Shown: one piece after another, positions 1-10,088 of the stretch | Layout: each line of letters opens with the position of its first letter | How positions within the stretch are numbered: position 1 is the stretch's first letter | From: Macrothele yani | Lineage: Eukaryota; Arthropoda; Arachnida; Araneae; Macrothelidae | Assembly (NCBI GenBank): GCA_039090855.1 | Contig: CM077006.1 | Span: forward strand, 50,353,336 to 50,417,335 | Reading direction: 5' to 3' | Length of the DNA: 64,000 nucleotides | The notes under the pieces: model-generated | The model's input: only the letters and a program-made list of their open reading frames with translations | What the model was told of the DNA's origin: nothing | Databases searched by the model: none | Made by a program: the position numbers and the translations under genes

Positions 1-1750
1 GTCTTACCCACCCACCACAGCTCAAGTGAGCAGAGCCATCGAGGCACGGGCCCCAGTCGCAATCTCTGAATCATTGTGTCTCTGGCGCCATCTATTGTCA
101 TTGCTGCTCTTTTTTCTTTTTTCTTTCTAAGCTTTTGTTCAATTTTTATTAGGGCCTTCCATTGTTCGTTTAAGTTGCTAGGCTCATTAATGTTGCATAA
201 TCTTGATCTGTTTTTTTCAATTAACACTGACTCTGCAATTCTTAACTGCCTTTCATTTTTACAGCTGTTAATAATTTTAATATCCTCAAACCTTGGACAT
301 TGTTGATTTTCCATACAGTATTGGGTTAATGCTGTCTTAGCTTCTTTTTATTCCAATTATTTATATGCTGGTTCAATCTATAATTTAATTTATTCTTGGT
401 GCTGCCTATATATGACACAGGTGGTTGCTGGTTTATAGGGATTTCATAAATTCCTGCTCTATCTAATTGGCTGATTTTTTCATTTTTAATCACTAAATTT
501 TTTACAGTAAGTACCTGATTTCCTACCTGTATGTCATACTTGCCACAAACTTTATTAATTTCTGCTGAAACATTTTCTACATATGGTATTGCCCCTACAT
601 ATTTTACAAGTTTTTTATCAATCTTGGCTTTATTGTTAGCTTGAGTTACTTCATAAATCCATTTTTAATACCTGTTTAGGGTAACCAAAATCATATGCAA
701 TTTTTTCAATAAATTCAATTTCTTCTTTTTTATATTGTTCCATTGATGAGTGTGTTAAACTTCTTTTAATTAGTGTTTTAACACTATTTCTTTTATGTGT
801 TAATGGATGCGATGACTGAAATGGTATAAAGACTGGGATATATGATGATTTTCTATGCACTCTGAATTGCATATTATCATTTGTTTTAATTATCAAAATA
901 TCCAAAAATGCCAAAATATTGTCATGTTCTTGTTCTACTGTCAGTTCAATAGATGGATAAATTTCACTATACATTTTTGTCAAGTCCTCAAGTTCATCAT
1001 TTTTTAGCCTGGACAACAGAAAAATGTCATCAACATATCTGCAGTATATCAGTGGTGGATCTTCGAGTTTACTTATTATTTTTTCCTCTATGTCACCTCA
1101 TTATAATTTCAGCAAATAAAGTTGACAATGGTGACCCCATAGGTCCACCATAATTTTGTTTGTACATCTTGTTGTTAAACTTTAAAATGTTATTTTCATA
1201 TATGTACAATAAAATTTCTCTTAATTTCTCTATTTGTATTGCATTCATTGTCTGTAACACATATAATTTTTCAATAATTATTTCAATTGCCTGAGGTACT
1301 GGTGTGCTAGGAAAAAGAGCTCTCACATCCATACTAGCCATATGATATTCACTTAAATCTTGTTTAATTACTTTAATTTTTTCAATGAATTCGTATGTAT
1401 TCTTCACGGTGAACCTTGCCTTCATGAACAAAAGGTGCCAAAAATTTGTAGATATTTTTTTCTAGCTTTATTAGTGGGGAATTCCTTTTTGATACAATCA
1501 CTCTCATAGGTGTATCAGGCTTATGAGTTTTTATTTTTGCAAACATTTTTGGTATTCCAGTACCCATTGGTGGGTACGCTTTCTTTATTTCATCAGGCAA
1601 GGTGCTGTGATTTTTTATTCTAGCTAAGTACCTTACTTGAGATTCGGTTGGGTCTTTTGCCAGAATGCTGCAATTCAGTTCCTCTATAGCTCTATTCATT
1701 TTTAGATTATATAAGAAATCACAGCACCTTGCCTGATGAAATAAAGAAAG
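1..1750 (-). mobile_element. Penelope-like retroelement, minus-strand copy (left arm of palindrome)
   Basis: This is the left half of a head-to-head pair of Penelope-like elements. Base 1 pairs with base 3344, so the inverted repeat runs off the left window edge. The copy reads toward base 1 and carries a reverse transcriptase followed by a GIY-YIG endonuclease. It extends slightly further 5' than the plus-strand copy, up to about 1712. It differs from its partner by independent frameshifts and by about 24-27 extra bases near 775-800, so the two arms have diverged since the duplication and are not an exact read-through palindrome. Confidence 0.85.
98..1712 (-). pseudogene. Penelope-like reverse transcriptase / GIY-YIG endonuclease, broken
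   Basis: On the minus strand the protein reads through an N-terminal RT region (PMGTGIPKMFAKIKTHK around 1510-1570), the RT fingers and palm (GGPMGSPLSTLFAE near 1110-1160), the catalytic YVDD at 1026-1037, and the connector (PFQSSHPLTHKR near 780-830). The C-terminal endonuclease has a YIG-type motif near 403-415. In Penelope-like elements the RT and GIY-YIG domains act together in target-primed reverse transcription. The frame is broken near 1433 and again between 1020 and 1100, so the copy is dead. At about 1290-1320, where the plus copy has a frameshift, this arm is intact, which shows separate decay. Confidence 0.82.
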
Positions 1751-1793
1751 AGAATAAGAAATCACAGCACCTTGCCTGATGAAATAAAGAAAG
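1711..1793 (+). repeat. Two-copy 40-bp tandem duplication at palindrome centre
   Basis: The 40-bp segment beginning ATAAGAAATCACAGCACC is present at 1711-1750 and again at 1754-1793 (period 43). It lies exactly where the minus-strand and plus-strand Penelope copies meet, so it probably records the junction event that made the inverted pair. Confidence 0.85.
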
Positions 1794-3247
1794 CGTACCC
1801 ACCAATGGGTACTGGAATACCAAAAATGTTTGCAAAAATAAAAACTCATAAGCATGATACACCTATGAGAGTGATTGTATCAAAAAGGAATTCCCCACTA
1901 ATAAAGCTGGAAAAAAATATCTACAAATTTTTGGCACCTTTGTTCATGAAGGCAAGGTTCACTGTGAAAAATACATATGAATTCATTGAGAAAATTAAAG
2001 TAATTAAACAAGATTTAAGTGAATATCATATGGCTGGTATGGATGTGAGAGCTCTTTTTCTAGCACACCAGTACCTCAGGCAATTGAAATAATTATTGAA
2101 AAATTATATGTGTTACAGACAATGAATGCAATACAAATAGAGGAATTAAGAGAAATTTTATTGTACATATATGAAAATAACATTTTTAAGTTTAACAACA
2201 AGATGTACAAACAAAATTATGGTGGACCTATGGGGTCACCATTGTCAACTTTATTTGCTGAAATTATAATGAGTGACATAGAGGAAAAAATAATAAGTAA
2301 ACTCGAAGATCCACCACTGATATACTGCAGATATGTTGATGACATTTTTCTGTTGTCCAGGATAAAAAATGATGAACTTGAGGACTTGACAAAAAAGTAT
2401 AGTGAAATTTATCCATCTATTGAACTGACAGTAGAACAAGAACATGACAATATTTTGGCATTTTGGGATATTTTGATAATTAAAACAAATAATAATATGC
2501 AATTCAGAGTGCATAGAAAATCATCAAATATCCCAGTCCTTATACCATTTCAGTCATCGCATCCATTAACACATAAAAGAAAAAGAAGTTTAACACACTC
2601 ATCAATGGAACAATATAAAAAAGAAGAAATTAAATATATTGAAAAAATTGCATATGATTTTGGTTACCCTAAACAGGTATTAAAAAATGGATTTATGAAG
2701 TAACTCAAGCTAACAATAAAGCCAAGATTGATAAAAAACTTGTAAAATATGTAGGGATACCATATGTAGAAAATGTTTCATCAGAAATTAATAAAGTTTG
2801 TGGCAAGTATGACATACAGGTAGGAAATCAGGTACTTACTGTAAAAACTTTAGTGATTAAAAATGAAAAAATCAGCCAATTAGATAGAGCAGGAATTTAT
2901 GAAATCCCTATAAACCAGCAACCACCTGTGTCATATATAGGCAGCACCAAGAATAAATTAAATTATAGATTGAACCAGCATATAAATAATTGGAATAAAA
3001 AGAAGCTAAGACAGCATTAACCCAATACTGTATGGAAAATCAACAATGTCCAAGGTTTGAGGATATTAAAATTATTAAGAGCTGTAAAAACGAAAGACAG
3101 TTAAGAATTGCAGAGTCAGTGTTAATTGAAAAAAACAGATCAAGATTATGCAACATTAATGAGCCTAGCAACTTAAACGAACAATGGAAGGCCCTAATAA
3201 AAATTGAACAAAAGCTTAGAAAGAAAAAAGAAAAAGAGCAGCAATGA
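1772..3247 (+). pseudogene. Penelope-like RT plus GIY-YIG endonuclease, frameshifted
   Basis: Frame 1 (1772-2092) gives the RT N-terminus and ends by frameshift at about 2056-2090. Frame 2 (2110-2703) carries GGPMGSPLSTLFAE and the catalytic YVDD at 2332-2343. A stop at 2701 is followed by a further frame with GIY at about 2892-2900 (sequence GIYEIP) and YIGST at about 2931-2945, the paired motif of GIY-YIG nucleases. The C-terminal tail is at 3032-3247. All catalytic motifs are recognisable, but at least three frame disruptions make the copy inactive. The GIY-YIG domain distinguishes it from LINEs, which carry AP-type endonucleases. Confidence 0.88.
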
Positions 3248-3351
3248 CAATAGATGGCGCCAGAGACACAATGATTCAGAGATTGCGACTGGGGCCCGTG
3301 CCTCGATGGCTCTGCTCACTTGAGCTGTGGTGGGTGGGTAAGACACCCCTG

Positions 3352-3391
3352 CCTCCTGATGACGACAGTAGTCTGTTGAAAGCGCTAGAGG
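3352..3391 (+). ncRNA. Hammerhead-ribozyme-like motif in Penelope 3' region
   Basis: The order of parts matches a minimal type I hammerhead. Stem I 5' strand is CCTC (3352-3355). The core CTGATGA is at 3356-3362. Stem II is CGACAG / CTGTTG (3363-3368 with 3373-3378, loop TAGT). A-rich core is AAA at 3379-3381, stem III AGC/GCT at 3381-3386, cleavage-type A at 3387, and stem I 3' strand GAGG at 3388-3391. An outer CCCC (3346-3349) / GGGG (3403-3406) pairing extends stem I. If all six stem II pairs form, the conserved G of GAAA is used in the stem, so the core lacks one G and this copy may be inactive. Short hammerheads with tiny stem III are known from Penelope-like elements (Cervera and De la Pena). 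Confidence 0.6.
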
Positions 3392-4086
3392 ATTGTGTGT
3401 GAGGGGCTGAATGAGTGTGACACTTGCATTAGGAGTGGCAGGGGTTTTGAAACAGAAGGAGCAGTTTGTTACTCACAGTTGACAAAGGTTTAACCACCTA
3501 GGAATGTAAGGTTGTGTAAATATGTACATAGTTTTTAATTGAATTGTATGAATGATTAGTATGCTTGTGTGGTTGTTATGGAATTGACAAGCTTATAGTT
3601 ACATCTCATATGGCTTAAAAAAAAAAAAAAATACGATGTTTCATCCCCGGAAGAAGGAATCGTAAGCAAAATGTCTGTAAACCTTTGAAGGCCAACAACA
3701 TTACGATAATTGACGTGCTGGAAGTGTGTTGTTGATGGAAATTACCATGATCTTTAGGGTAAGTGATTGGTGCTTTTTAATAGTGTTTCATTTATGAATT
3801 GCACGTAAACTATGCGCACTTTGTAGGGGTTTAATACCTTAAAAGTGCAAATATAGTATTTATTTTCATTTTTATTTTTTCCCCGCATTATTGTTAAAAA
3901 TCATCTTTGTTCCTTGTGTGTCCTAATTCCCTGCATTTTTATGTCTACCATTGCTTTGAAAAAGCGTCTGAGTGGAGTGTGAAAACTTGGTGAATCTTTG
4001 TACTTACTATGCCACAAAAATAAACGGATTTAATACGCTATATGCATCTCTTGAGTGTTCACAGTGTGGTGTATTTATAATTACGT
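3392..4086. other. Penelope 3' flank, no gene
   Basis: This stretch has no coding signal. It holds a 15-base A-run near 3619 and a motif near 3640-3690 (CCCCGGAAGAAGGAATCG) that looks like a degraded retroelement untranslated region. Whether it belongs to the Penelope element cannot be settled without a second copy. Confidence 0.4.
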
Positions 4087-4446
4087 TATTAGTTGTTACT
4101 ATCCTCTCTATAAAGTCCAGAGGATGAAAATTACATAATCTATGCATTTGTTAGAGAAAATTCCAAAGTAAAGTATATTACAAGTGAGCATGGTAGATAG
4201 TGAATAACTTATTTATTACTATCCTATCTAAAGTCCAAAGGATGAAAATTGCATAATCTATGCATTGGTGAGGGAAAATGCCTAAATAAGGTATGTGAGA
4301 AGTCAGCATAATAGATAGTGAATAACTTATCAGTTATTACTATTCTCTATAAAGTCTGGGGATGAAAATTGTGTAGTTTATGCTTTGGTAAGGGAAAATC
4401 CCTAAGTGAAGTATGTTAAAAGTGAGGATGGTAGATAGTGAATAAT
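4087..4446. repeat. Three-copy tandem repeat, about 120-bp unit
   Basis: Three degenerate units lie at about 4087-4210, 4211-4330 and 4331-4446. Each contains TTACTATCCTCTCTATAAAG-like sequence, then GGATGAAAATT, then TAGATAGTGAATAA. A smaller duplication of about 30 bp (GTGAATAATGTC followed by AGATATCAGA) follows at 4438-4498. No coding potential is seen. Confidence 0.8.
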
Positions 4447-4498
4447 GTCTTAAAGATATCAGAAAATTGTGAATAATGTCCGAAGATATCAGAGAATT

Positions 4499-4917
4499 AC
4501 ACTGAAAATCTTGTTCATGGTTTTGAAATGTTTAATTAACAACAAAGAATTTTTCAACTCAAACAGCAAAGATATTGTGCCTAATACAAATTTACATTTT
4601 CACCATCCAGTGGGACTATTTTTCATCACGAACAGATTGGATGTGTGTGAATAATCTTGGCCACCATGTCAGCTATCCATTACAGGAGGAATTTTGCCAC
4701 TCCAACTTGAAACAAAGATATGGTTTTACATGGGTGAGTCAATAATTTTTCTTTGTATAATCCATGGCAGTACATATTTCACGGACCATGAAATTCAAAG
4801 GGGAAGGGGATTTTTTTTTACATAATCCACAGGCTATGAAATTCAGGAAGAATAGCCATAGGGTCATCATTCCATGTCAAATCATAAAGCTCACAACCAG
4901 ACCTCTTTTGATTTTCT
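4499..4917. other. No recognisable feature
   Basis: AT-rich sequence with short stop-limited frames only. A weak internal duplication around ATAATCCA and ATGAAATTCA (4758-4840) is the only structure noticed. Confidence 0.5.
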
Positions 4918-5158
4918 TTTTTTTTCTTTTTTTTTTTTTTTTTTTTTTTGATTGAAGGTTTAACAACCACCGTGAGCAACTCAATGGGCTATAAGCAGTC
5001 ACCCGTCCCTAATTTAGGGTCACTGGTTCCAGGGAAGGGAGAGAGCCAGTGCCGTAAGACAAACACAACATCCATGCCTCACCGGGATTCGAACCCACAC
5101 CCCTTTCGGACGAATGATCAGAAGCCATTGGCTTAGACCACTGCACCACTGGGGCGGC
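4918..5158 (-). mobile_element. tRNA-headed SINE, antisense copy 1
   Basis: A T-run (the poly-A tail read in reverse) is followed by the 3' tail of the SINE and ends in its tRNA-like head at 5158. The copy is diverged: it has CTGCACCACTGGGG where the family has CTGCGCCACCGGGG. A possible short target duplication, ATTTTCTT, occurs near 4913 and 5162. Confidence 0.9.
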
Positions 5159-5782
5159 TTTCATTTTCTTGAAATTTAGTGATTGTTATGCATGTAGACT
5201 TATGCATAAATGACAAATTTCATCAGAATCCACACACACGTTTCTTAAATGACCTTGAAATTTAAAAAATTGTGACCTTCCGACAATCTCATTAAAATTT
5301 AGTTGAAATTTGTGTCTTTTTACAGCATTTTAAATGAGGTTTTTATATCATGTGCTGAAAAATAAAAGTTGTGATGATCTTGAAAAGGTCATATAAATAA
5401 CCTTCAACTTTGATTTAAAAAACTAGTATTCTTAAAATTTTGAAAGCAATTAGGAGGCATTCTCAAGGTTTTGAGATCAGTATGCCAACTTTCAAGTTGG
5501 GACAGCAATGGGATCATTATTCATAAAATACTGAAATGAAATACATCATCACCAATGATGTAATGAAAGGTGAGTGTTTATGATTAAATAGTAAATTTAA
5601 ATTGGAAGAATTCATCAGTCAGAACGTATCTACAAAATTATGCTAAGCACTAAACCTTTAATAATTATCATTTTTTGAACTAAAACTGCATTAACAAGAA
5701 AATAATGGTATAGTAGTACTGCTTTCAGTCTTTCTTTCAAACAAAAAAAGGGGGGGGACAATCGACAAACTTGTCCACTGAT
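5159..5782. other. No recognisable feature between SINEs
   Basis: AT-rich DNA with no coherent frame. It ends in a short A-run and G-run near 5740-5758 before the next SINE. Confidence 0.5.
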
Positions 5783-5792
5783 TTTGTTACAG

Positions 5793-6026
5793 ATTTTTTT
5801 TTTTTTTTTTTTTTTTTGATTGGAGGTTTAACGACCACCGTGAGCAACTCAATGGGCTATAAGCAGTCGCCCGTCCCTAATTTAGGGTCACTGGTTCCAG
5901 GGAAGGGAGAGAGCCAGTGCCGTAAGACAAACACAACATCCATGCCTCACCGGGATTCGAACCCGGACCCCTTTCTGACGAATGATCAGAAGCCATCGCT
6001 TAGACCACTGCGCCACCGGGGCGGCC
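5793..6026 (-). mobile_element. tRNA-headed SINE, antisense copy 2
   Basis: This is a full-length reverse-oriented copy with a T-run at 5794-5817 and tRNA-like head ending at 6026. It is flanked by a perfect 10-bp target duplication TTTGTTACAG at 5783-5792 and 6027-6036. Internal RNA polymerase III boxes A (GTGGCGCAGTGG) and B (GGTTCGAATCC) are present on the minus strand. Confidence 0.95.
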
Positions 6027-6036
6027 TTTGTTACAG

Positions 6037-6848
6037 TTTCAAGATATGTTTGGTTGACAAATACCTACTGCTTAGATGTCACAAAGTCAATATTCTTTTT
6101 CACAAGATCAGTAATGTAATTTTTCACTACATCTGATCCTGGGCAATATTGACATTAAAAAAACATAGCAAAACTATAACATGCAGAAAGGGAAAGATTG
6201 CAGCATATAACTCTTGCAATACATTATTTATGGCTGTTAATGGGAAGTTTATATCTTCAGTAGTTAATTTTGCCATCTGGTACTCTAAAAACATGATAAG
6301 TTTTGATGAATTATATAATTATGCATACATATATACTACGTGTACCCCTTGTTCCAACAAGGATGGAATTTTGGACATAGCTCTACAAATTTTGAGAGCC
6401 AATTTTTACCTCTGGCAGGGCTAGGAGTGACAAAAAAAAATTTCAGGACAAGACTTTTTTTTAATTTTGACATACAATATGGGCTGTAAATGGTTATTAC
6501 CTGGAATGTAGAAAAGTTGCACACAAAAAAAGTATTTTATCTGATCATATTTTTCCCTTACTTCAACAAATATGAGAATAAATCAAGTAAAAAGATATTT
6601 ATTGTTAAACTATGCTTTCAAAATATACAGAATGGAACATTACACATATTCAACAGAATTGTGGATAAGTTGATCACAGGGAAGCAACCTAACCTGTGAT
6701 TGTAGTGATACATTTTATTAGGGGCTTTAAAAGTTTATTCTCAAAATTTGGATATTGCTTGGCAAATTTTAATTAGTTTCTTTGTGATTTCATCAGTTGC
6801 TCATTTCTCGTAGACCAGCATTTTCCGACCAATGGTATGTGAGGTGTT
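6037..6848. other. No recognisable feature
   Basis: No gene or repeat was recognised in this AT-rich interval. Short open frames do not resemble known proteins. Confidence 0.5.
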
Positions 6849-9601
6849 GTCCACATATATGGTTCATACGCTTTTTCAATCACAAAATTCCAGGACTTTT
6901 CCAGGACTTATGGATTTTTTTCCAGGACATACGATCCAAACGCTCTTACTTAAAATATAATGAAACCATAGGTCTGTTCAGCCTGTAACCTACGACAAAC
7001 AACTTCTTACATGCTTGGGCAAACTTAATGCAGAATGTTAAAAATGTTGTCCATTGCAGCTAATCAGAAACTTAGATTCACGGATAAATACTGAAATACC
7101 AAAACTGTCACTGAAAATGTGACCAGGTTTAATATCTACTAAACTTTTGTGTACTATACTGCACTGATTTTGAGAAACTTTTATTTTTCTACTTTGGTTT
7201 TAGTTCAATTATTGAAGAAAATTACAGAATTAAAAAAAACCATAAAACTCAAAAATACATAGGTATGTGGCATTACTCTTAAGATGCTTTCATATACCAC
7301 ATAATCAATACATAAAATACTATTTATATTTATTTATTTTGAAATAATGCTTATATTGGAAATTTAAGGGTAAGGAAGGATGAAATATTTGGAACTTTTT
7401 CAAAGGACCAAAGGGATTGTTATTTCTTAAACACATAATCATGGGAGCAAGTATTTGTGATACATTTTATTTAGAAAAGGAATTTTCAACATCACCATAA
7501 TATTGATGCTGTAGCTAAGTTTTAAATTTGCCCTCACCAACAAACGAAGTATGCACAAAAGTTTCCAACATGAAATGAAATAAAATAACGGGAAAACCTT
7601 AAATCCAAGGGCTGTGTACAACTACATTCATAAGTGATCAAGGCAATTTAACTGGGCATGATTAGAAAATTAATTATAGAAGATGCAAAGTGATTAGTTT
7701 GCTCAGAAAATACTAAGAAACAACTAGATTTAAGTTTCTGATATTAGAAAGCAATCTAATTTTATGGAAAATTTTTATATAAAGCTTTCTTAGTAAATTT
7801 CAGTAAAAAATTCAGCTACTATAAAACATCAGCTACTTACTTCCACCAGTGGCTAAAAAGTAAGTTACAAAAATTAACAAATGGCGCAAAAAACGTTTCG
7901 CATAGCAGAAGGAAGGTATCAGAAACAAAAAGGTTTTCAAATCAAACAGTTAAAAGAAGACACAGAGAAGGAAACATGATACAACTGTATGCCTTTTAGT
8001 GGAAGAATTTTGCACAATGGAAAAGTTGAAACAGGCTAAAAGTATTCCTCATAGCAAAAGCTATGCTAAAGAAAAATAACTTTAAAATACGTCTCCCAGA
8101 AGCAGAGATAGAAAGAAAAAAGTTGTACACATTATTTGAAGAGGATCTTCTTATTGTAGCAAAAATCTTATTCACTCTCCATCTTTATTATAGGGAATGG
8201 CATACAGTAAAAAAAGAAATTTCTCAATAGTTTTTAGAGGCAGAGATAGACTGCAAATGGAAAGTACATAAACACCACCTAGTGGCATAATTGTGAACCA
8301 CAAATCACTTCAAATACAAACCTAAAGTGTTCCATAAGGTAAATGGTATCTGTTGTTAAAAGAATTTTTTTAAATCGGATATTTAGAAGTACAGATATAT
8401 TGAGAAAAATAGATTAAATATTTGCGCCCCTAGCGGCAAAATTGCTGATTATTCTGGGAAGAAAATACACACAAGGAGTTTTCAGAGTTAGTAGTATCTG
8501 GTCGAAAGAGAATATTTTTCAATTGAGTTATTAGTCCCGTAGATATTGCTATAAACGGAAACGTGAACTTACGCCCTCTAGTGGCGCACTTGTGCGTTAA
8601 GAAATATTTGAAATTATATGAGAAACATTTCGCACTAAAAATGTTCTCTAACAATAAAAGAATTTTTCAAATCGTACTCCTAGAAACAGAGATATGGACA
8701 AAAATAAAATATATGTATACGCCTCTGGTGGGGAAATTATGCACCATTTACGCAGGAGGTATTCAGAAAAAGTTTTTGGAGGTGAGCAGTGTCAGTCCAC
8801 GAAGGAATTTTTTCAATCGAGTTTCGAGCTCAGATTTTATTGCAAATACATCAGAAGCAAAAATAAACACTGTACCCTGTGGCAGCCAAACCATTTTTTA
8901 CCAAAAGTAAGAAATTATATGCAAAACATTTCCCCTCAAGAGCTGTATCCAATGCAGGAAGAATTTTTCAAATCGGACTGTTAGAAGTGGAGATATTGTG
9001 GAAATCGTGATTTACCGTTATGCCCCTTAGCAGTAAATTTATGCATTATTTGAAAAAGGGACTGTAACTAATAATCTTCAATATAAATGTCATCAAAAGG
9101 AAAAATAATTTTTTTAATTGGATATTTAGAAGCAAATGTATGAAATAAAATGCATTTTAAATTCAATATGATCTTCATTTGCACCCCCTAGCGGCGAAGT
9201 TGTGCATTGGAAAAAAAAAAAGCAGAACAAATGGATCATCATTCTCACATGCTAATCTTTCCCAATACAAAAAGAATTTTACAAATCGAACTAATAATTG
9301 CAGAGATATGGTCTTCCCAGTCGGACAGACAAAGTGATAACATAAGCATGACGCCAAAAGATGCTAATAACGCAACTTCAGTCCTCCTAGCAAACAAGAA
9401 AACCAATAGCAAACTGCGTGCACATTTTGTAGGGGGCGAGGAGGAAACTTTGTCAGACATAAGTAATGCCAGTGGAAAATCTTCAATTACAAAACATTGC
9501 ACAAAGACAAAAAGGCAGGAATGGATAAAATTCCAGGACATTTAACAGAATTTTAGGATATTTCCAGGACTTTTCCAGGACACGTACGAACCATGTGTCC
9601 A
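6849..9601. mobile_element. Non-autonomous DNA element with internal tandem array
   Basis: The left end at about 6851-6870 (CCACATATATGGTTCATACG) is matched in reverse by the right end at about 9583-9601 (CGTACGAACCATGTGTCC). Next to both ends lie short repeats of TTCCAGGACTTTTCCAGGAC type (6892-6930 and 9530-9582). This suggests a non-autonomous transposon, probably hAT-like, of about 2.75 kb. No clear target duplication was found and there is no transposase, so the class is an inference. Confidence 0.5.
7840..9320. repeat. Degenerate tandem array, about ten 150-bp units with a conserved CTAGTGGC-type box
   Basis: A box related to CCCTCTAGTGGCGC recurs with centres near 7847, 7998, 8281, 8432, 8579, 8726, 8879, 9028 and 9189, with a decayed unit near 8110. 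Spacing is mostly 147-153 bp. A second conserved block, AAAAGAATTTTTCAAATCGG followed by TTAGAAGCAGAGATAT, lies between boxes in each unit (for example 8345, 8655, 8960, 9270). Units have diverged strongly, so the array is old. No frame is maintained. Confidence 0.78.
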
Positions 9602-9985
9602 GTGGTACGCATGGCTGTGAGAAAAGAACAGTAAGTAGATTTTAAAACATGAATTGAATTTTAAAATTATACTGGAAGCGGGTTCTATTAGGATAAATAA
9701 CTGTTTCACAAAGTATTTATCAAAACTATCTTCTTAATGCTGTATTTCAATATACCTTCTTAAATTGCTTTCAAAAATACTACAAACGTCACATTTATTT
9801 CCACTTTCAATCTACTTTAGCTTATGAGTGGAGCTTCATGTCCTTTGCCGCAAAATTGTTCATACACCTGCCATGTTACAGCAGCTGTGCAAACTATGAG
9901 ACTCTCGACAATTCTTGGAAATTGTGGAACACTCACTGGTTTATTGATCCTTCTCTCATGGTAAAAGTGACTGACTGACAGAGAG

Positions 9986-10020
9986 AGGAGCTTGCTTAAA
10001 AAAACTTTAAGCAAGCTCCT
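9986..10020. repeat. Perfect short inverted repeat (15-bp arms)
   Basis: AGGAGCTTGCTTAAA at 9986-10000 is repeated in reverse complement at 10006-10020 with a 5-base spacer. It is followed by several GTCA units (TGTCAGTCAGTCAGTCAG), which match in reverse the GACTGACTGACA just before the left arm. Confidence 0.9.
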
Positions 10021-10088
10021 TTTTTTGTCAGTCAGTCAGTCAGTTTTCTGTTGTTCCTTAATGCAATGTAATGATGTTGTGTTGTGTG

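Larger units (their letters stand above)
1..3344. repeat. Large imperfect inverted repeat (Penelope head-to-head dimer)
   Basis: Bases 1 to about 1608 are the reverse complement of about 1763 to 3344, with scattered substitutions and small indels and a spacer of roughly 150 bp. The outer end is set by the window edge, so the real arms are longer. Head-to-head and partly inverted arrangements are known for Penelope-like elements. Confidence 0.9.
1754..3760 (+). mobile_element. Penelope-like retroelement, plus-strand copy (right arm of palindrome)
   Basis: This is the right half of the head-to-head pair. It is 5' truncated and begins within the RT N-terminus, shares sequence with the left arm up to 3344, and then runs on into a unique 3' region with a hammerhead-like motif and an A-run at about 3619-3633. 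The true 3' boundary is not defined; about 3760 is an estimate from where recognisable flank structure ends. Confidence 0.75.

Noticed and set aside
1..3344. Palindrome as a hairpin-read or assembly artefact
   Set aside because: The arms carry different frameshifts, substitutions and a 24-27-bp indel, which a read-through artefact would not produce.
8563..8984. Open frames within the 150-bp array
   Set aside because: They are short, in unrelated frames between units, and not conserved from unit to unit.
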